From positions 62,001 through 126,000 of the forward strand of contig CAZTOW010000025.1 in the NCBI GenBank assembly GCA_964615375.1: a stretch of 64,000 nt of DNA. Reading direction: 5' to 3'. Both the position numbers and the translations under genes were made by a program. Below the pieces are notes generated by a model. The model did not search any database. It saw nothing but the letters and a program-made list of their open reading frames with translations, and was not told the origin of the DNA. This DNA comes from CAZKWG01 sp964615375. Its GTDB lineage: Bacteria > Myxococcota_A > UBA796 > CAZKWG01. Shown here piece after piece: positions 44,261 through 52,718 of the stretch; the first letter of the stretch is position 1; each line of letters opens with the position of its first letter.

Positions 44261-45534
44261 GGCGCACGCTCGTAGAGGAAGACGGCGTTGGCGTCGTAGC
44301 CCGTCACCGTGAACTCCTGGTCTCCGTCGCCGTCCACGTCGAGCGGCGTCATGCCCGCCGCGTTGGTCAGCCCCTCCAACAGCGTGTGGGAGCGGAAGGC
44401 CCCATCCTCCTGGATGAGGAGGAAGATCCTCGGGTCTCCGTCCCCGGACAGCGTGATGTCCTGGTCCCCGTCACCGTCCACGTCCAGGAGCCCGAAGACC
44501 CCGGGCGCCGCCGCCGCGCCGCCGCCCTCGAGCGAGAAGCCGCTGGCGATCTCCGTCCGCGCCCAGGGCTCGCGCGGGTCCGCCCCCGGCGTGTAGAGGG
44601 CGAGGCTGGGCGCCCAGGGATCGCCCTCCCCCGTGTGGTTGGAGCCCAGCGCCCCCCGGGTCCCCTCCCCCAGCAGACCGGCCGCCCAGCCGAGCTGGAT
44701 GGCGGGCCCGCTGTCCGGGTCGATGGCGTGGGAGGTCCAGGCGCCTCCGTCCTGCTCCAGCCAGACGAAGCCCTCGCCCTCGGCGGCCGCGGGCGCGAAG
44801 TACTGCGCGCTCAACAGGTCGAGGTCGCCGTCCTCGTCCACGTCCACCGCCTCGGGCAGGCTGCCCAGCCCCTCGACCAGGAGCTCGGGGGAGTCCGAGA
44901 AGGGCTCGCTCCCCGCCTGCCCGCGCCAGAGCCAGGCCTCCGCGGCGTCCCCGCTGCCCAGCGGCAGCCCGAGGCTCTCGCCCACGCTCACCAGGTCAGT
45001 GAGCCCGTCCCCGTCGAGGTCGGCCAGCACGCCCCGGTGGTAGAACAGGTCGGCCCCCGGCGGCACGAGGTCGTGGCGGACCCAGCCCCCGTCCTGCTCG
45101 AACCAGACCAGCCCGCCGCAGGAGGCGGTCCAGGGGTCGATCTGGCAGGTCAGGAAGCCCAGCCCCACGATCACGTCCAGGTCACCGTCCCCGTCCAGAT
45201 CGTGCAGGACCGGGTCGTTGGGCCACTTCAGGCCCTCCGAGGCGTCAAAGATGGGCTCGGGCTCCCAGCGCCCGGGCTCGCCGGTCCCGCGCAGCAGGCT
45301 CAGCGTGCCGTTGGGGACGCTCACGCCGTCCTGCTGCCCGAAGGCCGCCAGGACCAGATCGGTGAGCCCGTCGCCGTCTACGTCCCCGGCCGCCGTGTAC
45401 GCCGGCCCGCAGACGCCCGCCAGCGCCGTGTGGCGGGTGAGCTTCAGCTCCCCCGCGGAGACGGTCTCGGTCTCGCCCGCGACGTGCTCGCTGGCGCAGG
45501 GATCACCACAGCCGAGGAGGAAGATCAGCAGCAT
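44257..45534 (-). CDS. VCBS/FG-GAP repeat lipoprotein
   Basis: The 425-aa protein has a lipoprotein signal (LLIFLLGCGDP). It holds repeated DVDGDGxxD-type calcium-binding motifs (AAGDVDGDGLTDLVLAAFG, LHDLDGDGDLDVIVGLGF, DVDGDGDQDITLSGDGDPR) spaced about 60 residues apart. This is the FG-GAP beta-propeller of surface adhesins. Seven blades would fit the length. It is predicted to be anchored to a membrane surface. It is cotranslated with the barrel-like gene. Confidence 0.88.
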   Translation of the reverse strand: MLLIFLLGCGDPCASEHVAGETETVSAGELKLTRHTALAGVCGPAYTAAGDVDGDGLTDLVLAAFGQQDGVSVPNGTLSLLRGTGEPGRWEPEPIFDASEGLKWPNDPVLHDLDGDGDLDVIVGLGFLTCQIDPWTASCGGLVWFEQDGGWVRHDLVPPGADLFYHRGVLADLDGDGLTDLVSVGESLGLPLGSGDAAEAWLWRGQAGSEPFSDSPELLVEGLGSLPEAVDVDEDGDLDLLSAQYFAPAAAEGEGFVWLEQDGGAWTSHAIDPDSGPAIQLGWAAGLLGEGTRGALGSNHTGEGDPWAPSLALYTPGADPREPWARTEIASGFSLEGGGAAAAPGVFGLLDVDGDGDQDITLSGDGDPRIFLLIQEDGAFRSHTLLEGLTNAAGMTPLDVDGDGDQEFTVTGYDANAVFLYERAP

Positions 45535-45547
45535 GGGGAATGGGACC

Positions 45548-46090
45548 TTATCGCGCCGGAGCCGCGGCGCTCATCAGCGCGGGCAGGGCGCCCTCCAGAG
45601 AGGCCAGCGAGCGCGCCGGATCCAGCAGGCGCTGGAGCAGCCCGCCCAGCACCATCGAGAGCACGCGGTCCACCTCCTCGGCGCCCAGCCCCAGCTCCCC
45701 GGCCAGGGCGGCGCGGTAGGCGTCCAGGGCGGCGGCGATGGGGGCGTGGGCCCGGGGCTCGGCCCGGTACCAGTCCAGGGCCACCAGCAGGGTGCGCTGG
45801 AGATCATCGGCGTTCTCGGCGATGTGTCGGCCCAGCGCCCCCAGGCGGTCCCCCGCCTCCGCCACAGACGCCAGCGCCTCGCGCACCTGACGCTCCACCT
45901 GGCGCTCCAGCATGGCCGAGAAGAGCTCGGGCTTGCCCGGGAACCAGTGGTAGAGCACGCCGGTGCTGGCCCCGAGCTCCCGCGCCAGATCGCGCATGGA
46001 GAGGGCGTGGAAGCCCCGGGCGGCGAAGAGGGCGAAGGCCGCGTCCAGGATCTCGGCGCGGCGCGCCTCGGCGGGCAGGGCCTTGGGCAT
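45548..46090 (-). CDS. TetR-family repressor of the alkane-hydroxylase-like gene
   Basis: This is a 180-aa regulator. The HTH reads FHALSMRDLARELGASTGVL followed by YHWFPGKPELF. Its ATG overlaps the AlkB-like stop by 1 nt, so it is transcribed with that gene. Two identical 14-bp palindromes upstream of alkB are the obvious binding sites, giving a negative feedback loop. Confidence 0.92.
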   Translation of the reverse strand: MPKALPAEARRAEILDAAFALFAARGFHALSMRDLARELGASTGVLYHWFPGKPELFSAMLERQVERQVREALASVAEAGDRLGALGRHIAENADDLQRTLLVALDWYRAEPRAHAPIAAALDAYRAALAGELGLGAEEVDRVLSMVLGGLLQRLLDPARSLASLEGALPALMSAAAPAR

Positions 46091-47157
46091 CAGGCGCGGG
46101 CCGGGCGGGAGGCCATGGCGGCCAGCCGCCCCTCCTCGGTCTGGAGGTGGCGGTCGATCACGGCGAAGAAGAGGGGCGGGACCAGGGCGAGCAGCACCAT
46201 CGCCGGATATCCGGCCGGCAGCTCGGGCGCCTCCGCGAAGTGGCGCAGCGTGGGGTAGGGGCGGCCGGGGTTGGCGTGGTGGTCGGCGTGGCGGGTGAGC
46301 TCGAACAGCAGGGCCCGCGAGATCGGCCGGTCCGTGGTCCAGGAGTGGGCCGGGCGCACGCGCTCCCAGCGGCCGTCCGCCCCGCGCTCGCGGGCGAGCC
46401 CGTAGTGTTCCACGTAGTTGATGGTCTCCAGCAGCAGGACGGCGACGGCGGCCACGCCCAGCCAGGCGAGGCCCGCCACCGGCCCGAAGACGGCGAAGAA
46501 GGCCACCAGCGCCGCGGCCTGGGCCGCGAAGACCGGCACCAGCTCGTTGTCCCAGCTCAGGGCCGGGCGCCCCTTGCGCGCGAGCCGCTCGGACTCGATG
46601 CGCCACGCGCTCTGGAGCCCGCCCACGACGGAGCGCGCGAAGAAGGGGTAGATCCACTCGCCGCGCCGCGCGCTGGCCGGGTCCTCGGGGGTGGCGACGC
46701 GGGCGTGGTGGCCACGGTTGTGCTCTACGAAGAAGTGGCCGTAGAGGTTCGTCCCGAAGAGGATCTTCGCCAGGAGCTGGTCACGCCGGTCGGCGCGGTG
46801 CCCCAGCTCGTGCCCGACATTGAAGCCCAGCGCGCCGAAGGTCGTCCCCACGCTGACGATGGCCCCGGCCAGCTCGAGGCCGCTGAGCGCGGGCGCCCGA
46901 AGGCCGAGCAGCACCAGCAGCCCGAGCTGCACCGGCACCACCGCGTAGAGCAGCCAGTCGAAGCGCCGATCCTGGCGCCGCGCCGCCTCGGTCTCCGCCG
47001 GCGCGTTCTGGCGGGAGGAGGGCAGGAAGAGCTCGAGCACGGGGATCACGCCGAAGATCACGATGGGCAGGGCCCAGGCCCAGGGCCCGCCGAGCACGAG
47101 GGCGAGGAAGGCCAGGACGCTGATCAGGTGCACGGAGACGAAGGCGTAGAGGGGCAT
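46090..47157 (-). CDS. AlkB-type membrane fatty-acid desaturase / alkane 1-monooxygenase
   Basis: The 355-aa membrane di-iron hydroxylase has all its histidine clusters: NVGHELGHRAD, EHNRGHHARVATP, NYVEHYGL and LTRHADHHANPGRPY. About six transmembrane helices alternate with them. AlkB enzymes oxidise alkanes or fatty-acyl chains at a terminal carbon using rubredoxin electrons; no rubredoxin is seen here. AGGAG precedes ATG 47157 by about 8 nt. It is controlled by the operators at 47173 and 47212 and by the downstream TetR. Confidence 0.93.
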   Translation of the reverse strand: MPLYAFVSVHLISVLAFLALVLGGPWAWALPIVIFGVIPVLELFLPSSRQNAPAETEAARRQDRRFDWLLYAVVPVQLGLLVLLGLRAPALSGLELAGAIVSVGTTFGALGFNVGHELGHRADRRDQLLAKILFGTNLYGHFFVEHNRGHHARVATPEDPASARRGEWIYPFFARSVVGGLQSAWRIESERLARKGRPALSWDNELVPVFAAQAAALVAFFAVFGPVAGLAWLGVAAVAVLLLETINYVEHYGLARERGADGRWERVRPAHSWTTDRPISRALLFELTRHADHHANPGRPYPTLRHFAEAPELPAGYPAMVLLALVPPLFFAVIDRHLQTEEGRLAAMASRPARA

Positions 47158-47172
47158 GGGGGGGGCTCCTGC

Positions 47173-47225
47173 ATAACGATCGTTATCTACCACAGGTCGC
47201 GCGAGGTGTCCATAACGATCGTTAT
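47173..47225. promoter_or_regulatory. two identical 14-bp TetR operators between alkB and the divergent oxidase
   Basis: ATAACGATCGTTAT occurs at 47173-47186 and 47212-47225, each a perfect palindrome, with centres 39 bp apart (nearly four helical turns, so on the same DNA face). They sit in the leader of alkB. The adjoining 47226-47470 stretch shows no separate gene, only an in-frame 5' extension of the oxidase without a start signal. Confidence 0.85.
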
Positions 47226-47470
47226 GCATGTGCCGCGCAGCCGCGAGGCGGGCCGCGGAACGCCGGGCTCGCGCGCGCCGGAATAGGAGGCCGCCGGGAA
47301 CAGGAGTCCGCCTGCTGGGCGACATGCGACGCATGAACGGCGCCGGAGGCGCCCGGCGCGCGGCGAGCGCGGCGTCGGGGGGGCTCGACGCCGTCGAGGG
47401 CCTGCGGGAGCAGGTCCGAGCGGGGTCGAGCGGGGGGCAGCGCCCCTACTTTCGGGATAGGAGGCTGGCG

Positions 47471-48535
47471 ATGAACCTCTTCGAGCTGGAGCAGCGCGCG
47501 CTGGCGAGCCTGCCGGCCATGGCGCGGGACTACTTCGCGGGCGGCGCCCGGGACGAGATCTGCCTGAGGGAGAACCGGGCGGCCTGGGACCGCCTGACCC
47601 TCCGCCATCGGGTGCTGGTGGACGTCTCCCGCGCGAGCCCGGCGACCACCGCGCTCGGCCACCCGGTCTCCGCGCCCATCCTCGTGGCGCCCACGGCCTT
47701 CCAGCGCCTCGCCCACGAGGACGGAGAGCTGGCCACCGCGCGCGCCGCCGGGCGGGCCGGGACCGTGATGATCCTGTCGAGCCTGTCGAACACGGACGTG
47801 GAGCAGGTCTGCGCCGCCGCCAGCGGGCCCATCTGGTTTCAGCTCTACGTCTACAAGGACCGCGCCGCGACCGCCGCCCTGGTCGAGCGGGTGGAGGCCG
47901 CGGGCTGCCGCGCGCTGGTGCTCACGGCCGACGCCGCCGTGCTCGGGACCCGCGAGCGCGACGTGAAGAACGGCTTTCAGCTCCCCCCCGGGCTGCGCGT
48001 GGCCAACGCGACAGCGCGGCACGCCACGCTGGGCGGCGTGGACGGCGGGAGCGGGCTCGCCCGCTGGGTGGCCGAGGCCCTGGACCCCGGGCTCACCTGG
48101 GCGGACGTGGACTGGCTGCGCGGCATCACCCGCCTGCCCATCCTGCTCAAGGGCGTGGTGCGCGGGGACGACGCCGCGCGGGCCGTAGACCACGGCGCGG
48201 CCGGGATCGTCGTGAGCAACCACGGCGGGCGCCAGCTCGACGCCTCCCCCGCCACCGCCACCGTGCTGGCCGAGGTCGTGGACGCGGTGGCCGGGCGGGC
48301 GGAGGTCTACGTGGACGGCGGGGTGCGGCGCGGGACCGACGTGCTCAAGGCCCTGTGCCTGGGCGCGCGGGGCGTGCTCCTGGGCCGCCCGGTGCTCTGG
48401 GGGCTGGCCACGGGCGGAGAGGACGGGGTGCTGGGGACGCTGGGCATGCTGCGCGCGGAGCTGGTGGAGGCGATGATGCTCGCGGGGTGCCCGAGCGTGG
48501 GGGCGGCGACGCGAGACCTGGTGGCGACGCGGTGA
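47471..48535 (+). CDS. FMN-dependent alpha-hydroxy-acid oxidase/dehydrogenase (LldD-like)
   Basis: ATG 47471 has a perfect AGGAGG 6 nt upstream, and 354 aa follow. The TIM-barrel shows VAPTAFQRLAHEDGELATAR, FQLYVYKD, and the catalytic His-Gly-Gly-Arg segment VSNHGGRQLD with VDGGVRRGTD binding FMN phosphate. Family members oxidise L-lactate, glycolate or long 2-hydroxy acids. Divergence from a TetR-controlled AlkB suggests a role in hydroxy-fatty-acid use, and it may share the same operators. Confidence 0.92.
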   Translation: MNLFELEQRALASLPAMARDYFAGGARDEICLRENRAAWDRLTLRHRVLVDVSRASPATTALGHPVSAPILVAPTAFQRLAHEDGELATARAAGRAGTVMILSSLSNTDVEQVCAAASGPIWFQLYVYKDRAATAALVERVEAAGCRALVLTADAAVLGTRERDVKNGFQLPPGLRVANATARHATLGGVDGGSGLARWVAEALDPGLTWADVDWLRGITRLPILLKGVVRGDDAARAVDHGAAGIVVSNHGGRQLDASPATATVLAEVVDAVAGRAEVYVDGGVRRGTDVLKALCLGARGVLLGRPVLWGLATGGEDGVLGTLGMLRAELVEAMMLAGCPSVGAATRDLVATR

Positions 48536-48638
48536 TGGGCGGACGAGCTCCCTGAGCGAGCGCCGGACGGATCGACGCTCAAGACTGGAGAGTTGCGCCC
48601 TCGACGGGACGGCCAATCCTTCCCCGTCTCCAACGCAC

Positions 48639-48668
48639 GAGACCTGTACAGGTGCCTGTACAGGTCTC
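48639..48668. promoter_or_regulatory. 14-2-14 perfect inverted repeat made of two CCTGTACAGG palindromes
   Basis: GAGACCTGTACAGG (48639-48652) and CCTGTACAGGTCTC (48655-48668) are exact reverse complements with TG between. Each arm contains its own 10-bp palindrome CCTGTACAGG. It lies between two convergent genes with no T-run, so it is an odd place for an operator. The rest of 48536-48724 shows no gene. Confidence 0.6.
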
Positions 48669-48724
48669 AGGAGCGTCAGGATGTCCCGGGGTCTCCTACT
48701 GCGAGGAAACCCAGGTTCAACCTT

Positions 48725-49777
48725 CTAAAGATTGTACATCATGTACTGCAGGACCAGCATCATGTCCGTGCTGGCGTTCTTCGCGACGCGGAAGGTCGAG
48801 TACACCACGCGGCCCTCGCCCGAGCCGAAGGAGACCAGCAGCGGCACGCTGGAGAGCGTGTAGCTGGAGGTGCCCTCGCGGTACTCCACGTTGCCGGAGA
48901 GGTGGACGCTGACGTAGTTCTCGGTCTGCGAGATGGGCGGCCACACGGGGAGATCATACTCGATGTCCACGTAGTTGGAGCCCAGCCAGTCGGCCATCGA
49001 GGAGTCGCTGACGGCGGCGGTCACGAGCCCGTACTCGCCAAGCTGCGCGTCGTCGATCTCGTCGTCGTTGCCGACGAAGTCGATCGCCTCGGGCCAGATG
49101 GTCTCGACATAGTCGTAGGCCCAGTCCGAAGCGTAGATCTGACCGCCGTTGTTGACGTAGTCCCGGATGTTCGTGGCGATCTGGTCGACCTGCGAGCTGT
49201 TGTCGCCGTAGAGGACGCCCTCCTCCAGGCAGCCGCCGTTGAGGAAGATGATGTCGTACTGGCCAAGAGACTCGGAGTCCAGCAGGAAGCTGGTGATCTC
49301 GCCCTCGGTCAGGCCGTCGATGACCTCGTAGTTGGCGAAGCCCATGTTGGAGAGCACGAGCTGGAAGTCATCGTAGTCGCCCGTGACCACCGCGACGTCG
49401 ACCTCCAGCGGGTCGAAGCAGTCCGGCTCCTCGAGCTCGTAGGTCTCGCCGTCGTCGAGGTAGATCTCGTACTGCTCGAGGATCTCGTCCCCGTACTGCA
49501 CGTAGACCGTGTACTCGTTCTTGCCCGGCAGCTCGGAGAGCGTGAAGTTGCCGTCGAGATCGGTGTAGGCGATGACCGTGTCGTAGAGCCGACCCTCAGA
49601 GTCGATGAGGTTGGTGTAGACCACGGCGTCCGCGAGCCAGTTGCGACCGTCGGCGCTGCAGACGCGCCCACGGATCTCGCCGGGCGCGATGCCGGCTTGC
49701 TCGTTGCCCTTGACGACGAAGCCGCGCTCGCTGCCGCAGGCGGCGAGGAAGAGAAGAACCGGAGTGAGCAGGCGCAC
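48725..49777 (-). CDS. lipoprotein with carboxypeptidase-regulatory-like domain and Rossmann-type domain
   Basis: GTG 49777 follows AAGGAGG by 6 nt, giving 350 aa. The lipobox is LFLAACGS. Residues about 30-90 are a carboxypeptidase-regulatory-like beta-sandwich (GRVCSADGRNWLADAVVYTN). The rest alternates beta and alpha (YDIIFLNGGCLEEGV, DYVNNGGQIYASDWAYDYVE), as in ThuA/glutamine-amidotransferase-like folds seen in surface DUFs. It is very acidic. A promoter is visible upstream. Confidence 0.7.
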   Translation of the reverse strand: MRLLTPVLLFLAACGSERGFVVKGNEQAGIAPGEIRGRVCSADGRNWLADAVVYTNLIDSEGRLYDTVIAYTDLDGNFTLSELPGKNEYTVYVQYGDEILEQYEIYLDDGETYELEEPDCFDPLEVDVAVVTGDYDDFQLVLSNMGFANYEVIDGLTEGEITSFLLDSESLGQYDIIFLNGGCLEEGVLYGDNSSQVDQIATNIRDYVNNGGQIYASDWAYDYVETIWPEAIDFVGNDDEIDDAQLGEYGLVTAAVSDSSMADWLGSNYVDIEYDLPVWPPISQTENYVSVHLSGNVEYREGTSSYTLSSVPLLVSFGSGEGRVVYSTFRVAKNASTDMMLVLQYMMYNL

Positions 49778-49810
49778 GTATGCCTCCTTCGATGTCCATG
49801 CCAGGAGGAG

Positions 49811-49840
49811 ACTTTACACTCTCCCGAGGGGCCCGGTCAA
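49811..49840 (-). promoter_or_regulatory. sigma-70-type promoter of the lipoprotein gene
   Basis: Read leftward: TTGACC (49840-49835), 18-bp spacer, TAAAGT (49816-49811). The expected transcription start is around 49804, about 27 nt before the start codon. The remaining 49841-50073 gap shows no gene. Confidence 0.5.
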
Positions 49841-50073
49841 GCGCTTTTCCGAGGAGCGCGCCGGGGCTTGACGCGGATCGTGCGCTCGGGGTGCGGAGGC
49901 TCAGCCTTGGAAGACCGACCGGCTCAGGGCGTCCAGGCGCTCCATCTCCGCACGATTTTTGAGCGCGACTCGCCAGGATGAATAACGGCCGACTCACGTT
50001 CACGCAAGTCGTAAAATGCACAATCCCGCTCGACATCCCAGGCCCCTCTCGATAGAGCGGTCATCCACTCACA

Positions 50074-51027
50074 ATGGAATGCACCGTGCCCTCCGTCGTC
50101 CACGAGGCCCTGGTCGAGATCTTCCGCTCCCGCCCCAGCCTGGCGGCGGAGCTCCTGCACGCCACCTCCGGCACGCCGCCCTCAGAGGACGTGGAGTCCA
50201 CGATCATCGAGGCAGACCTCTCCCAGGTCACGCCCCCGGAGTACCGGGCCGACACGGCGGTGCGGCTGCGCGGCGCGCTGGACCTCGCGCTGGCGATCGA
50301 GGTCCAGCTCCGGCGCGAGCCCGAGAAGCTGCGAAAGTGGCCGGCTTATGGGGGTATCCTCCACGCGCGCCACGGCTGCCCGGCCGCCGTGCTGGTGGTC
50401 GCGATCGATCGGGCGACGGCGAGCTGGGCCTCAGCCCCCATCTCCTTCGGACCGGGCGCGGTGCTGAGGCCGCTGGTCATCGGCCCGGAGCAGGTGCCCC
50501 GCGTCTCGGACGCGGCCGAGGCCGCCGCCAACCCCGAGATCGCGCTGCTCTCCGCGCTCACGCACGGGGCGGAGGATCGGTCGGCCGAGATCGGGATCGC
50601 GGCGGTCGAAGCGGCGGGCGCGCTGGACGACGAGCGCGCGCGTCTGTATGTTGATCTCATCCTTCAGGCCCTGAGCGCGAGCGCGCGGGCTCATGTGGAG
50701 GCGTTCATGATCCAGGACTGGCAACCTCAGAGCGATTTTCTCCGCCGCCTGTACGCGGAGGCCGAGGCGCGCGGCGTCAGCGAGGGCGAGCGCAAGGGCA
50801 TGATCGAGGGCGAGCGCAAGGGCATGATCGAGGGCGAGCGCAAGGGCATGATCGAGGGCGAGCGCAAGGGCAAGATCGCGCTCCTCCTGGCGATGCTCCG
50901 CCGTCGCTTCGGGCCGCTCGCACCCGAGCTCGAGCAGCGGGTCCTCCACGCGCCGGAAGCCTCGATCCAGCGCTGGGCGGAGGAGCTCCCCTTCGCCGAC
51001 TCCGCCGAGGCTCTGCTGGCCCGCTGA
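50074..51027 (+). CDS. Rpn/PDDEXK-transposase-type protein with DUF4351-like tail
   Basis: The 317-aa protein resembles the Rpn (PDDEXK_2) family of recombination-promoting nucleases: EYRADTAVRLRGALDLALAI and EVQLRREPEKLRKW hold the D and E-x-Q core. A helical middle is followed by a repeat tract (EGERKGMI units) and a C-terminal DUF4351-like hairpin (IALLLAMLRRRFGPLAPELE). Such genes are common and multicopy in myxobacteria. The repeated charged linker probably forms one long helix. Confidence 0.8.
   Translation: MECTVPSVVHEALVEIFRSRPSLAAELLHATSGTPPSEDVESTIIEADLSQVTPPEYRADTAVRLRGALDLALAIEVQLRREPEKLRKWPAYGGILHARHGCPAAVLVVAIDRATASWASAPISFGPGAVLRPLVIGPEQVPRVSDAAEAAANPEIALLSALTHGAEDRSAEIGIAAVEAAGALDDERARLYVDLILQALSASARAHVEAFMIQDWQPQSDFLRRLYAEAEARGVSEGERKGMIEGERKGMIEGERKGMIEGERKGKIALLLAMLRRRFGPLAPELEQRVLHAPEASIQRWAEELPFADSAEALLAR
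50781..50876 (+). repeat. four tandem 24-bp repeats inside the PDDEXK gene
   Basis: Four consecutive 24-bp units encode EGERKGMI three times and EGERKGKI once. The first three are identical at DNA level and the fourth differs by one base. Identity at DNA level points to recent slippage or a hypervariable coiled-coil linker. Confidence 0.9.
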
Positions 51028-51029
51028 GC

Positions 51030-51509
51030 TCAGCCCGCGTCCAGGGCGCGCCAGGTGCCCGAGCGCCCGCCCCGCTTCTCCAGCAGCCTCACACCGTCGA
51101 TACGCACGCCGCGGTCGATGGCCTTGAGCAGGTCGTAGATCGTGAGCGCCGCCGCGGTCACCGCCGTCAGCGCCTCCATCTCCACGCCCGTGCGCCCGCG
51201 CGTGCGCGCCCTCGCCCGCACGCGCAGCCGCCCGTCCACGACCTCCACGCTCACGTCCACCGCGTCCAGCCCCAGCGGATGGCAGAGCGGGATGAGGTCG
51301 CTCGTCCGCTTGGCGCCCTGGATGCCCGCCAGCTCGGCGACCAGGAAGACGTCCCCCTTCTTCACGCGCCGCTCCGTCACCGCGGTGAGCGCCTCCGGCG
51401 AGAGCGAGACCCAGCCCTCCGCCAGCGCCTCGCGGTCGGTGACCTCCTTGTCGGCGACGTCCACCATGTGCGGGTGACCGCTCGCGTCCAGGTGCGTGAG
51501 CTCCTTCAC
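51030..51509 (-). CDS. moaC: cyclic pyranopterin monophosphate synthase
   Basis: The 159-aa enzyme converts the MoaA product to cPMP in molybdenum-cofactor synthesis. Signature blocks are HMVDVADKEVTDREA, AGIQGAKRTSDLIPLCHPL, GRTGVEMEALTAV and RIDGVRLLEKRGGRSG. The GTG start overlaps the upstream methyltransferase stop by 4 nt. No other moa gene is adjacent. Confidence 0.95.
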   Translation of the reverse strand: MKELTHLDASGHPHMVDVADKEVTDREALAEGWVSLSPEALTAVTERRVKKGDVFLVAELAGIQGAKRTSDLIPLCHPLGLDAVDVSVEVVDGRLRVRARARTRGRTGVEMEALTAVTAAALTIYDLLKAIDRGVRIDGVRLLEKRGGRSGTWRALDAG

Positions 51510-52711
51510 GGACCCTCCAGGACCTCGTAGACCATGTGCTTGAGGTAGCGAGACTCGGGGATGGCCGGGAGCACCGGGTGATCGGGGCCCTGCTCGCCCC
51601 GGCGCACCTGGCGCAGCCCGCGGCCGAGCTGGCGCGCGGCGGCCACCACCTCCGCCTCGAAGCGATCCTCCAGGATGTGCCAGGAGCAGCTCGAGGTGAA
51701 CAGGAGCCCGCCCGGGCGCAGCAGCTCCATCGCCATCCGGTTCACCTCCCGGTAGGCATGCAGCGCGACCCCGGCCTTCTTCTTCGTCTTGGCGAAGGCG
51801 GGCGGATCCAGGAACACCGCGTCGAAGCGCTCCCCCTTGCCGCGCAGCTCGGCCATGGCCTCGCGCGCGTCCTTCGCCAGGATGGAGAGCCGGTCCTGGA
51901 CCCCGTTCAGCGCGGCGTTCTCCGCGATGATCTCGCAGGTCTTCGGGTTGTACTCGATGGCGACGCCCGAGGCCGCCCCGCTGGCCAGCGCGCCCACGGC
52001 CCAGGCGCCCGTGTTGGCGTAGACGTCCAGCACCCGCAGCCCGCCGCACACCCGCGCCGCGAAGGCCCGGTTCTCCGCCTGATCGAAGAAGAAGCCCGTC
52101 TTCTGACCGCCCAGCACGTCGGCGTGCAGCTGGAGGCGACGCCCGCCCGGCAGGGGGTCGAGCTCGAAGCGCACGCGCTCCGGCACCTCCCCCCACCACA
52201 CTCCGCTCTCCGCGCCGAGCCCCTCGAGCTGGCGCACCGCCGCCTCGTTGCGCAGGGCCACGCCCTTCGGCCCCAGCACGCGCTCAATGGCCTCGCGGAG
52301 CAGGGGGCGGCGCTGCTCCATGCCCAGCGTGGGCGTCTGGGCCACCAGCACGTCCTCGTAGCGGTCCAGGACCAGGCCCGGCAGGAAATCGGCCTCCCCC
52401 GCCACCAGTCGGTAGGCCCGCCGCCCCGGCAGCAGCCGCTCGCGCAGGCTCAGCGCCTGGCGCAGCCGGGCCTCGTAGAGCTCCACGCTGTCGGGGTCGG
52501 CGCCGGGGTCCCGCGTGAGGATCCGCGCCGTGATCAGGCTCGCCGGGTTCGCGTAGCCCCGGCCCAGGAAGCGCCCGTTGCTGGCGCGGATCTCCACCGC
52601 CGCGCCCGGCGGGATCGCCGCGACGTCGTCGGCGATCTCGTTGGAGAAGACCCAGGGGTGGCCATGCCGGACCCGCTGCTCGTGCCCCGGCTTCAGCGTC
52701 AGCGTCAGCAT
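51506..52711 (-). CDS. class I SAM-dependent 23S rRNA methyltransferase (RlmI-like)
   Basis: This 401-aa protein has an N-terminal PUA domain (1 to about 80: RVRHGHPWVFSNEI) and a Rossmann methyltransferase with RVLDVYANTGAWAVGAL and FDAVFLDPPAFAKTKKKAG. A Cys-containing motif follows (LLFTSSCSWHI). These features mark the RlmI family, which makes 5-methylcytidine in 23S rRNA. The gene lies 7 bp downstream of the arginine deiminase stop and is coupled to moaC. Confidence 0.92.
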   Translation of the reverse strand: MLTLTLKPGHEQRVRHGHPWVFSNEIADDVAAIPPGAAVEIRASNGRFLGRGYANPASLITARILTRDPGADPDSVELYEARLRQALSLRERLLPGRRAYRLVAGEADFLPGLVLDRYEDVLVAQTPTLGMEQRRPLLREAIERVLGPKGVALRNEAAVRQLEGLGAESGVWWGEVPERVRFELDPLPGGRRLQLHADVLGGQKTGFFFDQAENRAFAARVCGGLRVLDVYANTGAWAVGALASGAASGVAIEYNPKTCEIIAENAALNGVQDRLSILAKDAREAMAELRGKGERFDAVFLDPPAFAKTKKKAGVALHAYREVNRMAMELLRPGGLLFTSSCSWHILEDRFEAEVVAAARQLGRGLRQVRRGEQGPDHPVLPAIPESRYLKHMVYEVLEGP

Positions 52712-52718
52712 CTCGCCC

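Noticed and set aside
50781..50876. CRISPR-like array
   Set aside because: Units are directly adjacent without spacers, in frame, and encode a charged linker. No cas genes are in the window; the Cas4-like fold at 63292 belongs to a helicase fusion.
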